From a virus: DNA of 24,262 nt. Positions 10,601-15,987 of this stretch are shown here, piece after piece (position 1 is the stretch's first letter; every line of letters begins with the position of its first letter). A program made the position numbers and the translations under genes. Location of the stretch: positions 1 through 24,262 of the IMG/VR virus record IMGVR_UViG_3300036716_000142, one strand, 5' to 3'. Below the pieces are notes generated by a model. That model made no database searches. It was not told the origin of the DNA and saw nothing but the letters and a program-made list of their open reading frames with translations.

Positions 10601-10907
10601 ACCTATCACTGATACGGCGATGCAGTTACTAGGGGAGGATAAGGTATTCTCTTATGCAGGTACTCGCTCAGGCTTGGCATCAGATGCTCTTATGGGGTCA
10701 CCTTCTATAGCTATCGCAAATGCACTAGCAGGCACAGCCAAGAGTTTACTAGCTCCTGTGTTTAATCCTTCCTATCAATACAGCAAGCAGGATTGGCGTA
10801 ACATCAAAACCCTTGCTCCTCTACACGGTCTACTTGGATGGGGCAACGCATTGGATGCAGTACCTAAATGGTTAGACCTTCCTGACTCATCCACTGTTAA
10901 AGAATAA
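4614..10907 (+). CDS. Giant internal/ejection protein (T7 gp16 position) with polyvalent-type domains
   Basis: 2097 aa, against 1318 aa for T7 gp16. Residues 1-40 are Pro/Glu-rich with a repeated QNPEPE. A long hydrophobic/amphipathic stretch lies near 172-209. Residues ~870-990 look like a 'large polyvalent protein-associated' domain: a VGFEIQS motif, then IYDVAVPSYLEKYAKAL. Residues ~1170-1203 (LSMKELRKIAEPLGVKGRSK) match a SAP-type DNA-binding helix-extended-helix. Residues ~1252-1283 are an Ala/Pro linker. The last ~250 residues (GRMFWQFRTFMLSAYEG and a hydrophobic segment ~1942-1966) resemble the C-terminus of gp16-type ejection proteins. I see no transglycosylase motif in the N-terminus, unlike T7 gp16. 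The probable role is an inner-core protein ejected with the DNA; domain calls are by eye. Confidence 0.72.
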   Translation: MAIQDPQNPEPEVVPELQNPEPEQTEQEPKESKRVFQQTEDFPTFTQAAREKSFSEKEFGTTAHDKAERFEVRGFGGKLKDFAASTEELMGRAALTTITGNAYLNSQAPDFVDDAEFFRSWTPEYYAKVMTGIAEDEQPWIRDSSSEAEVQWKRESVLLRMKNEVKLAEYGFTGSAVRLLADLSDPIFLGAFAVGAKFAQAMIGAKTIVMGSKRYAQAQGRFNQVYKETMRGASAEGLAVGSRSSMPAWETQAWASQHQQAVAASWQAAHKILVQPTILERSIISGVGFGTTELARAHVNPLIHDDDVLHAIGAGMVFGAGHGVVNKIWQKFKHAPPIYTPFESSKWTRPMEPRGGGWHGSTPQRALPEPPRLLPHPDVVIPPVKPRGPLALPEPPLRLGAPAETVAPKAPVPTSADTFVGLPNGTVVKVPHASVDPRTAFKSWEVLTNLSPKTPMEEALKVLKSKGVTKNEIAFVGSGVTKEFQKMTEYVGWLNDGDYHQLSNSIMFKRLVQAYPKKAEEIVEYKHLWKEERKAMEIEADDNKLRAFKEWRKIADKLFPNRERGEVLSLNELIDTYDGGGVAFWGANPTLNPAQGGLDFSESILGKLDAAHDVYRTTVIAWKALRPSRSEIPIANKAITSRLHNRSGVAPLKLPLPKSKATVQDLINDYSVPVIDVEVYSSAIESTENLAELKALDMQLAELQRAKKDALNIFISDTDELVRAWWSDFKASLSDKEINAIGGDGKYSAPHRLTPAEVIEDNIELLKVNGYSNEAMNFVRAVQGSESFASSELKHEIVEDALEAFDYRGKVEALKGPEETQAVYDKSGTSFTGVDRTREVLLRATGDVFYLEGHFTGKKSLQLTDRGENIVSHGRWGFEVGSDKRAVGFEIQSANQNSLAVYRKEGVVARGVTSEEVEKRQMLAATWIAHTTQSMIISMVKDGARQLRFADYNEVIAKSGQSTPKEAKGRHIYDVAVPSYLEKYAKALDLNLRVRLADADAVEPAIFDTIKKSFEAANISKSNIHWYIKNVKIAAKNPSFHGAAERPEVKDYLNDLRKSIPNYSELQAQTDFNSLVSLYKAFLEAKLYTQRTLHLTEYDAKRILETEGLFINPFVNKKGTVPKPKPRGEYELAIHDINLVQPQEQIGLTGIDLRQPIEIMADNPLLLDTSSLEGLSMKELRKIAEPLGVKGRSKLDLTAKIEAAREAEPKLYEPPTDLRPVLVRQQEVDNFPEIVNETGFVIVTDAVAAAAAGAGTPPPTVPPTADGTTPPPSEPTPEQPISHEATMALLSRIPTAGMMDMREAAKYSWSFSANLGKPSAPLVLRFFHQEAINTNIGGEIDGKTVPSGFGADMKADAYTSIDLTNVGELEGGAFDEWYLANKERFPLIGGDGGVRVKSAQEEFYGLVFRGIEGEKVTDPLVQRSIDAFAEGYRVQAEAILESGMSETLLNHEGYAPHLWKTGKVGENITLYTLDRMTELFNNGLMAKNPTFTPRQSLLISKALLINVNTRGLDVDYESTNGIGEESYEAFKRKLSAIPNITEEEIANVMKAVEKGPNKPSFLRNRTELDVFATMKMRNGVTGELDDVSIIDMLDTNVKASFIHHTRRLRGQIAYRELGKEFNKYRGLSADAPHATWDDMKAILKRELLERGENNAKALELFEHTQRVVLGIPIDPATSSVGEAARMLQKTALVAFGTTFGTAAFAEAGQAIAMSSIDSMKRMAPEIWQVFQDVFSGKIPTGEFARELQGWSGMAQPKWGRGTNMNREFDHILENSQGSVESFLDFLGEKSLQAGGLFAIDTAQRFTTAMTFTDNLVNGIIEGGIPYSKIHLQQIGLTTDMAHRIVQMIVKNGKLYDAIGGGKKIGRAHPETWVDTEAAEHFRWSLNKHTMRTIHTSQKGQYHHKFQGQIGRMFWQFRTFMLSAYEGQAVTAVQGMKHGDKRAAIALVTNSVFAGLSYIATILVRYGHDEEKMKKYLTKEQIMKGMLFKSGWFTLGAPITDTAMQLLGEDKVFSYAGTRSGLASDALMGSPSIAIANALAGTAKSLLAPVFNPSYQYSKQDWRNIKTLAPLHGLLGWGNALDAVPKWLDLPDSSTVKE

Positions 10908-11119
10908 TGACAACTAACGACCAAGACTTACTCCTATCCCTCGGCAGACTTGAGGGCAAGATGGATGCTTTAATAGCTATCACCAATGCGCATAACGATA
11001 TAATTCAGCGACACGATGAGCGTCTGCGTGAACTAGAGAACTCCCGCTCTGCCCTGATAGGCGCAGTAGCTATCTTATCCACAGCAATTAGTGCCGCTGT
11101 TGCTTATCTATCCCGCTAA
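10907..11119 (+). CDS. Small coiled-coil membrane protein, holin/XhlA-like
   Basis: 70 aa. The N-terminal ~46 residues form an amphipathic heptad-like helix (LGRLEGKMDALIAITN, HDERLRELENS). A single C-terminal membrane segment follows, about residues 48-68 (ALIGAVAILSTAISAAVAYL), with a final Arg. This build is that of XhlA/hemolysin-type proteins, which assist holins in other phages. It sits between the structural block and the lysis-type genes. Start and stop are both fused to neighbours by TAATG. Membrane topology is clear from the sequence; a role in lysis is inferred from build and position. Confidence 0.6.
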   Translation: MTTNDQDLLLSLGRLEGKMDALIAITNAHNDIIQRHDERLRELENSRSALIGAVAILSTAISAAVAYLSR

Positions 11120-11613
11120 TGCCATACGATAGACACAACGATGTTAAGCTACAGCGTCAGGCTATGGCTAGTCATGCTGAACAGCGTAGCACCGCTACGA
11201 CGGTAGTGGCGCACACTACAGCGATAGCCGCTAATACAGCCGCTATTGCTGTGGCAACTCCCGCGAGCTTGAATCTAAGAGTAGCCGCCCTAGAAGCTAA
11301 GATGGAGTTCATCCCTAAAGCGTTCGGAAGGTTCACCACGGTGGCATCTCCTGCATTACTCGGTACAAGCTATAACGTAGCCTCTGTCTCTCGCGCAAGT
11401 GCAGGGCAATACGCAGTAGTGATTGATACAGACCTAACCACAGCCAACTACACAGTCCTTATCAGCTATGAGGATTCAACAGCAACTATACAGATAGCAT
11501 CTACCAACAGCCATGCCACAACAGGATTCAACATTGGTTTGAGGGATGGTTCTAACGCCTTCTCTGATGCTTCCGAGTCTGTGTCCTTTGCTATATATGA
11601 GAACAACACATAA
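11119..11613 (+). CDS. Short tail-fibre-like or head-decoration-like protein
   Basis: 164 aa. Residues ~25-47 are an Ala/Thr-rich heptad-like helix (TTVVAHTTAIAANTAAIAV), a likely trimerising coiled coil. Residues ~70-164 are strand-rich with Thr/Ser/Asn repeats (YNVASVSRASAGQYAVVIDT, TTANYTVLISYEDST, FNIGLRDGSNAFSD). This is the texture of small phage receptor-binding or fibre-tip domains. It is far too short to be a full fibre and lacks a T7 gp17-type N-terminal anchor, so it may be an accessory spike. Both ends are TAATG junctions. Function is inferred from composition only. Confidence 0.5.
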   Translation: MPYDRHNDVKLQRQAMASHAEQRSTATTVVAHTTAIAANTAAIAVATPASLNLRVAALEAKMEFIPKAFGRFTTVASPALLGTSYNVASVSRASAGQYAVVIDTDLTTANYTVLISYEDSTATIQIASTNSHATTGFNIGLRDGSNAFSDASESVSFAIYENNT

Positions 11614-11927
11614 TGAAATATCTTCTACTCTTATTGCTATTGGTGTCATGCAGTTCGCTGATGCCTAGCTTACCTAGTGTACCTTCGGTGGGTACACCTA
11701 CAGCGGTAACTACTGTGGGTCAGGTATCTAAGGATATTGAGAGTAGCCTATGGAGCTACAGTTGGATTGCAATAATCCTAACGTTTATGTTCCCCTCACT
11801 CCGCGCCCCTTTAGTATTTTTTCTAAAGAGTATATTCGGATTGCTTTCCTTATTCCCCGACCTAGCAACAAAGCACGTTAGGATGCTTTACAACAAGAAA
11901 TATAACCATGGTAAAGAAGAAGACTAA
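11613..11927 (+). CDS. Lipoprotein with a C-terminal membrane segment, Rz1-like spanin candidate
   Basis: 104 aa. It begins with a classic lipoprotein signal, MKYLLLLLLLVSC, lipobox L-V-S-C with Cys13 as the lipidated residue. A Pro/Ser-rich run follows directly (PSLPSVPSVGTP), which is typical of Rz1 outer-membrane spanin subunits. Unlike Rz1, a hydrophobic region follows at ~47-81 (SWIAIILTFMF, PLVFFLKSIFGLLSLF) and then a basic tail. It starts on TAATG and overlaps the next gene by 20 bp. A lysis role is inferred; a membrane-anchored structural lipoprotein is the alternative. Confidence 0.5.
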   Translation: MKYLLLLLLLVSCSSLMPSLPSVPSVGTPTAVTTVGQVSKDIESSLWSYSWIAIILTFMFPSLRAPLVFFLKSIFGLLSLFPDLATKHVRMLYNKKYNHGKEED

Positions 11928-12408
11928 AGACTACATCGAGCCTGAAGAGGCTATCGAAATCATAGAGAACGGTGCGCCCCATAAGGTCAAGCCCGAAGCG
12001 TCAAACGATAAGGCGGCTAAGGAAGCACAGCTACTTGGCTCTACTAAAGAGGCTATTCAACTACGCATGGCAGAGATTCGTGGTGAACTACTACTACGTA
12101 AGGCTGAGTTGCAGGGTAGGATACGGGAGATAAAAGCTACAGAAAGTGCGAAAGAAGTAGGTGGCAAGCACTTAGCAAAATTCGGAGCTTTCTATTTATG
12201 TTTACTTGTCTTGGCTTTTCTATTCTCCGTTCAGTTTACTAACGGTGAGAACCTAGCCATCGTAGCCACCTTGATTACTCTAGTGGTTACACAAATATCT
12301 TCTATACTAAAAGGTATTACCGACGTAGCTGAGAAGCGTGACCCTACTGAACTGATGCACGACATTGTGCAACAACAACTAGAGAATGACCATGAGAAAG
12401 AAAACTAA
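11908..12408 (+). CDS. Two-TM holin-like membrane protein with coiled-coil N-terminus
   Basis: 166 aa. Residues 1-90 are hydrophilic and helical (KEAIQLRMAEIRGELLLRKA), followed by two membrane segments, about 92-110 (FGAFYLCLLVLAFLFSVQF) and 115-135 (NLAIVATLITLVVTQISSIL), and a charged tail. This matches 'holin of 3TMs'-type proteins found in phages and gene transfer agents (conserved layout: long cytoplasmic helix then paired TMs). It overlaps the preceding lipoprotein gene by 20 bp and the following small lipoprotein gene by 17 bp. No clear Shine-Dalgarno precedes the ATG, so translation may be coupled. It is the best holin candidate in the window. Confidence 0.55.
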   Translation: MVKKKTKDYIEPEEAIEIIENGAPHKVKPEASNDKAAKEAQLLGSTKEAIQLRMAEIRGELLLRKAELQGRIREIKATESAKEVGGKHLAKFGAFYLCLLVLAFLFSVQFTNGENLAIVATLITLVVTQISSILKGITDVAEKRDPTELMHDIVQQQLENDHEKEN

Positions 12409-12499
12409 AATACTAATCCTTGGAGCAACGCTTACCATGCTTGCGCTTCTGTGCCTGTCCTGCGCCGCCCCTATCCCCGTGCCTATCCCAATCTTCTGA
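12392..12499 (+). CDS. 35-aa lipoprotein, minimal Rz1-like spanin candidate
   Basis: A very short ORF of 35 codons. It has a basic start (MRKKTKILIL), a hydrophobic segment, and a cysteine at residue 24 within LLCLSCAA followed by a proline-alternating end (PIPVPIPIF). That is the pattern of a processed lipoprotein with a 12-residue proline-rich mature peptide, as in the smallest Rz1 proteins. The lipobox is imperfect (Cys rather than Leu at -3). Its ATG lies inside the holin-like gene (17-bp overlap). Its 3' 87 bp overlap the convergent metallopeptidase gene on the other strand. It is the last + strand gene. Confidence 0.5.
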   Translation: MRKKTKILILGATLTMLALLCLSCAAPIPVPIPIF

Positions 12500-12805
12500 G
12501 GGGACGAACATGAGGTAATCCGTGAGCTTCGGATTGTCGATAAGTACTTGGTATAGTACTTGGCTCAGGACATAAACTTCCTGATGCGTCATCTCTAGGT
12601 ATAGGAAGTCATCAATCGCATGAACTAATTCGTGCATGACGGTGACCCTTTCCTGCACAGGTTCACACTCCCTATTGAGAGTGATGGTCATATCATTGGG
12701 GTCCCACACGCCGTAGACTTCCTCTTCAGGGTCTACGGACTTACTGTTAGAAACAATCAAGGGTATTGACACACCGAGAAGACGGATATGTGTAGGTCTA
12801 TTCAT
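12413..12805 (-). CDS. Small HExxH zinc metallopeptidase-like protein
   Basis: 130 aa from the chosen ATG at 12805, which overlaps the exonuclease stop (ATGAATAG). A longer in-frame reading to 12874 would run deep into the exonuclease gene and is not preferred. The motif VMHELVHAIDD gives His58-Glu59-x-x-His62, the zinc-binding and catalytic signature of gluzincin/ImmA-type peptidases; Glu76 (THQEVYVLSQ) is a plausible third ligand. Residues ~1-50 are strand-rich and include YGVWDPNDMTITLNRE. The last ~28 residues are basic and lie antisense to the 35-aa lipoprotein gene, so that tail may be recent. Such metallopeptidases are common uncharacterised phage accessories; the substrate is unknown. 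Confidence 0.7.
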   Translation of the reverse strand: MNRPTHIRLLGVSIPLIVSNSKSVDPEEEVYGVWDPNDMTITLNRECEPVQERVTVMHELVHAIDDFLYLEMTHQEVYVLSQVLYQVLIDNPKLTDYLMFVPSEDWDRHGDRGGAGQAQKRKHGKRCSKD

Positions 12806-13544
12806 CTTCAGGACTCCATAGGTTTGTAGTATCAGATACAAAGATGTACTCCTCACCTCGTAGGATGCGGGCAACTTGTGCTTGTATTACAGCATCGTCA
12901 TAAGAGATGCCCTTCTGTGCGAAGGCTTCCAATACAGCTACCCACATATCTTTAGGAGGTACGTCGAGTATCTTCGCGGCTGTCTTAGGTCCAATGGCAG
13001 GGCATCCCTTGTAGCCATCGGTAGAGTCACCGCATAAGGTTTGGTACATATGGTTGTAGTGTGCTTCATCTTCTGTTACTTCTACTATACCATCTTCAGG
13101 GTAGTTGGGGTTGTAGTGTAACCCCGCTACTGTGCGTAGGTCTTTATCTATTGACACCATGATGCCATCCCATGAGAATAGACCAAGTAGGTCATCAGCT
13201 TCTAGCCTATCCACAGTCCGAGATTCGTAGGTCTTCTGCGCCCAAGCCTTCAAGGGCTTCAGCACTATAGGCTTGCGGTTCTTCTTGCGGTTAGCTTTGT
13301 AGGTAGGCAGTAACTCCTTGCGGAAGTTATTGTTACCTGAGAAGCATAGCAGTATAGGGAAGTCATCGGGGAACTCTGCCCTGATAGCTTCAATCTCTTG
13401 TTCAAAGATTTCCTTTGCTGTTCCGAGGTCTGAGTGGAGAGTCCATAGGTCATCTCCCCAATCAGTCTCTATCTCAGAGGCGAAGGATGCTTTATATAGA
13501 GGCACATCGGCATCTATAATTAGTAGTGGTAAGTCATCTTGCAT
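12798..13544 (-). CDS. 5'-3' exonuclease (T7 gp6-like)
   Basis: 248 aa. FEN/PIN-type nuclease acting on 5' ends; in T7 gp6 removes primers, degrades host DNA and helps recombination. Visible features in order are IIDADVPLY (Asp11, Asp13), the helical DLWTLHSDLGTAKEI segment similar to T7 gp6, RLEADDLLG (Glu115, Asp117, Asp118) and SIDKDLRTV (Asp133, Asp135). An H3TH region follows, GDSTDGYKGCPAIGPKTAA (Asp173, Asp176), and the end ARILRGEEYIFVSDTTNLW matches the T7 protein's C-terminus. All metal-binding acidic residues appear present. It has its own strong promoter just upstream and no Shine-Dalgarno before the ATG. The downstream metallopeptidase overlaps it by 8 bp. Confidence 0.93.
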   Translation of the reverse strand: MQDDLPLLIIDADVPLYKASFASEIETDWGDDLWTLHSDLGTAKEIFEQEIEAIRAEFPDDFPILLCFSGNNNFRKELLPTYKANRKKNRKPIVLKPLKAWAQKTYESRTVDRLEADDLLGLFSWDGIMVSIDKDLRTVAGLHYNPNYPEDGIVEVTEDEAHYNHMYQTLCGDSTDGYKGCPAIGPKTAAKILDVPPKDMWVAVLEAFAQKGISYDDAVIQAQVARILRGEEYIFVSDTTNLWSPEDE

Positions 13545-13556
13545 TGTTTCATTTAC

Positions 13557-13584
13557 ATTATAAAGTAGCGGAGTAGATTGTCAA
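13557..13584 (-). promoter_or_regulatory. Near-consensus sigma70 promoter for the exonuclease gene
   Basis: On the - strand, TTGACA (13584-13579) is followed after 16 bp by a perfect TATAAT (13562-13557). It lies in the 48-bp gap between the 79-aa gene and the exonuclease gene. The -10 box ends 12 bp before the exonuclease ATG, so a start 6-7 bp downstream of it would give a leader of about 5 nt. It is inferred to be read by host RNA polymerase. Confidence 0.75.
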
Positions 13585-13592
13585 GGATAATA

Positions 13593-13832
13593 TTAACATT
13601 CTATGTCGCTCATCTTTTCCATGAATCGTTGGTCTTCAAGGTGTACATGGTATGCCTTGTGTAGGGCATCCACAGTTTCCTTTAGTTCATCTACGTTTAT
13701 GATTGCGTCACCCTCTGCGTTCTTAACGATGACATCTCCGTCAGCGTAGAGCGCGAACTGTACCTCGTCGAATTGGTCAGGGTCAGATGGGTAACAGAAG
13801 TTTTCAGTCTCTATTGTTTTGATTGGTTTCAT
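13593..13832 (-). CDS. Small acidic protein of unknown function
   Basis: 79 aa, acidic. Visible content: YPSDPDQFDEVQFALYADGD, then a strand pair VIVKNAEGDAIINVDE and a helix ELKETVDALHKAYHVHLEDQ. This looks like a small compact alpha/beta protein. No family recognised. It lies between the exonuclease and a conserved 70-aa protein. The ATG is preceded by an A-rich AATAAACAAA rather than a Shine-Dalgarno. Possible modulator of replication or host enzymes by position only. Confidence 0.65.
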   Translation of the reverse strand: MKPIKTIETENFCYPSDPDQFDEVQFALYADGDVIVKNAEGDAIINVDELKETVDALHKAYHVHLEDQRFMEKMSDIEC

Positions 13833-13840
13833 TTTGTTTA

Positions 13841-14053
13841 TTAGTTAGTGTAAACCCATATAGGAGTATTCTCTCCTACATAAGCGTGGATGGTATTAAA
13901 CTCTAGGAACTCTAACGCTTCCTCATAGTCCATCCCATCCCTATCGTGAAGAACTTGTATAGCTTTATCTACAGAGTAGACAGCGATGTTATCTTTAGTT
14001 ATACCAAGCATCGCCTTATCAAACCCGTTTGCAATTAAAAGTTCTTCTTCCAT
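13841..14053 (-). CDS. Conserved small phage protein of unknown function
   Basis: 70 aa. The sequence DKAIQVLHDRDGMDYEEALE then FLEFNTIHAYVGENTPIWVY has the 'DxAIxxLxxRDGMxxEEAxExFEFN..GAYVGExTP' pattern of a widespread uncharacterised small phage protein family that I recognise by pattern only. It is often found near phage replication genes. It is joined to the DNA polymerase by TAATG (the polymerase TAA shares a base with this ATG), so it is probably translationally coupled. Function unknown. Confidence 0.7.
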   Translation of the reverse strand: MEEELLIANGFDKAMLGITKDNIAVYSVDKAIQVLHDRDGMDYEEALEFLEFNTIHAYVGENTPIWVYTN

Positions 14054-15987
14054 TAGTGAGTCTCAGCCCAATTGTTTCCTAGTTTATACTCACCGTCCAT
14101 CGGACAATGAATGTTGAATTGTTTCCCTGCGTGTATCATTGCTGACACAGCAAGTTGTCCAACTAGCTCTGCTTGAGATTCTTTAACCTCTAGCTGTACC
14201 TCGTCGTGGACATGGAGTACTAGTTTAGCATCTAATCCCTCCGTGTCAATAGCTTTCATTAGATTAACTGTAGCTTGCTTCATCAGGATAGCTCCTGTTG
14301 ATTGCATTAGTAGGTTCAAGGCTGAGTGTTCAGAGCGGACAGGTAACTTCCTGCCGTCTAGCCCACGCAACCACCCTCTCTTGTTAGCCACACCCTTCAC
14401 CTCTTTGATGAGAGAGCCAAGGGCAGGGATAGACTTGAGGAATCTACCTCGTAAGGCACGACCTGCCCCCTCACCACGCTCTACTATCTCACCTATCTTT
14501 GCATTACCTGCCCCATAGAGGAAGGCGTAGATGAAAGTCTTAGCTTGGTCACGGGTATCTAAACCCGCCGCCCATTGGTTGAGTGTATGTATGTCACCTG
14601 ATAGTATCTCATTAACATACTCACCTTCATCCCAATCGTGCATATAGTGAGCGAGACAGCGTAGCTCTAAGCCACTCATGTCTGCTCCCACCATCTTGTA
14701 TCCCTCACGGACGTTGAAGATAGAGCGACACGCCTCACCAAACTCAGCCCGTACCGCAGGTACTTGACTCATGTTAGGTGTGCTGTGTGTACATCTACCT
14801 GATAGCGCACCGTTGTGGTTGATGCGCCCGTGTATCCTGCCTTTCTTCTCTAACTTGAGCCATGCGTTATCGCCCTCAGCTACCTGACCTATGCGCTTGC
14901 ATAGCATCATGTATCTAGCTATCAACTCAGCTTCAGGATAGTCTAGCCCGTTCAGTATATCCTCATCGACACGGGGCTTACCTGTAGGGGAGAACTCAGT
15001 AGGTGTCCAATCATGTTTGTTGATGAATGCCTCAGCTATCTGCTGTCTGCTGTTAGGGTTGAAGTGTTTCTCCTTAGTCTTGAGAGGACCTTTAGTCAGG
15101 GCTTGCCTGATGTTGTAAGGAGCATCGGACTTGACCCGATACTTATTACCCTCAGCATCTAACCAATAGGCTACGGTCTTAGTGTCTACCGTGACGGGAG
15201 GAAACACCTTTGCAATTTCCTTCAACACTATATCCTTCTCGGTGAGGAGGTCAGCGTATAGTTTAGCGCAGGCTTCGGTATCGAAACCCACACCATTACT
15301 CTCCATCTTCAGCAGAGCAGAAGCAAACTCATGCTCTAGTACAATGCTACGGTTGCTAATCTCTAAGTCGTTAAGCTTACTCGCTAGGTGTAGGGTTACG
15401 ATTGTATCTTGTACGCAATAATCGCCCATGTCTAAAGAATACGCCGTCCAATCAGTATCCTCATGGCTGAACTCTCCCTTCAAGGAGTCTAGTCTATAAC
15501 CCCAAGCCTTGAGTGAGTGTGACCCACGATACTGTTTAGGTATCTTCTCAGCCATGTAGTCTGTATCCATCAGGTTAGGGTAAGCTAGACGAGACATCAC
15601 TAAGGTATCCCTCACCCTAGCTTGCGTCTGCCAATTAGGGTATATCTTCTTTATAGCAGGCAGGTCAAAGCCTAGTATGTTGTGACCTACGATACACTCA
15701 GCGTTAGCTAGGTGGTGTAGTGCCATTGGTACATCATCCTGTGCGAACAGAGATGTGTCACCGTTTGGTGTGGTTAGAGCGATGCAATGTATCTTAGTAC
15801 ACTCATCTAGTAATCCATCAGTCTCCATATCGAAGATGAAGGTGTCGTTTGTTTGTTCTTTTAATTGTCCCATTGTTTCTATTAGGTCAGGTCGTGGTTG
15901 GTTAAATGCCATCAAGTCCATCTTGAATGAAGGGCGAAAAGGCTGAGCATTCTCGCGTGGGTGTAGGTTGAAAGTCTCTGAACTCAT
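14053..15987 (-). CDS. Family A DNA polymerase with 3'-5' exonuclease (T7 gp5-like)
   Basis: 644 aa (T7 gp5 is 704). The replicative polymerase. Exonuclease motifs: ExoI FDMETDG (Asp53, Glu55), ExoII GHNILGFDLPA (Asn103, Asp108), ExoIII YCVQD (Tyr190, Asp194). Polymerase motifs: A, GADMSGLELRCLAHYM (Asp436); B, RDQAKTFIYAFLYGAG (Arg479, Lys483, Tyr487); C, HVHDEVQLEV (His594-Asp595-Glu596). All catalytic residues are present and motifs A and B are nearly identical to T7. ExoI lies ~45 residues further from the N-terminus than in T7. The segment matching the T7 thioredoxin-binding insertion (~255-307) is present but shorter. The start overlaps the primase-helicase stop (ATGA). Confidence 0.96.
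   Translation of the reverse strand: MSSETFNLHPRENAQPFRPSFKMDLMAFNQPRPDLIETMGQLKEQTNDTFIFDMETDGLLDECTKIHCIALTTPNGDTSLFAQDDVPMALHHLANAECIVGHNILGFDLPAIKKIYPNWQTQARVRDTLVMSRLAYPNLMDTDYMAEKIPKQYRGSHSLKAWGYRLDSLKGEFSHEDTDWTAYSLDMGDYCVQDTIVTLHLASKLNDLEISNRSIVLEHEFASALLKMESNGVGFDTEACAKLYADLLTEKDIVLKEIAKVFPPVTVDTKTVAYWLDAEGNKYRVKSDAPYNIRQALTKGPLKTKEKHFNPNSRQQIAEAFINKHDWTPTEFSPTGKPRVDEDILNGLDYPEAELIARYMMLCKRIGQVAEGDNAWLKLEKKGRIHGRINHNGALSGRCTHSTPNMSQVPAVRAEFGEACRSIFNVREGYKMVGADMSGLELRCLAHYMHDWDEGEYVNEILSGDIHTLNQWAAGLDTRDQAKTFIYAFLYGAGNAKIGEIVERGEGAGRALRGRFLKSIPALGSLIKEVKGVANKRGWLRGLDGRKLPVRSEHSALNLLMQSTGAILMKQATVNLMKAIDTEGLDAKLVLHVHDEVQLEVKESQAELVGQLAVSAMIHAGKQFNIHCPMDGEYKLGNNWAETH

Noticed and set aside
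12517-12535. Hairpin AATCCG-TGAGCTT-CGGATT as a terminator at the convergence point
   Set aside because: No T-tract on either strand and it lies within the metallopeptidase gene; only 6 bp of stem.
14243-14518. 91-aa + strand frame inside the DNA polymerase gene
   Set aside because: Opposite a highly conserved polymerase region; no start signal and no recognisable motif.
15472-15487. CTTGAAGGGAGAG on the - strand as another phage promoter
   Set aside because: Inside the polymerase coding sequence, lacks the CAC part of the core, likely chance.
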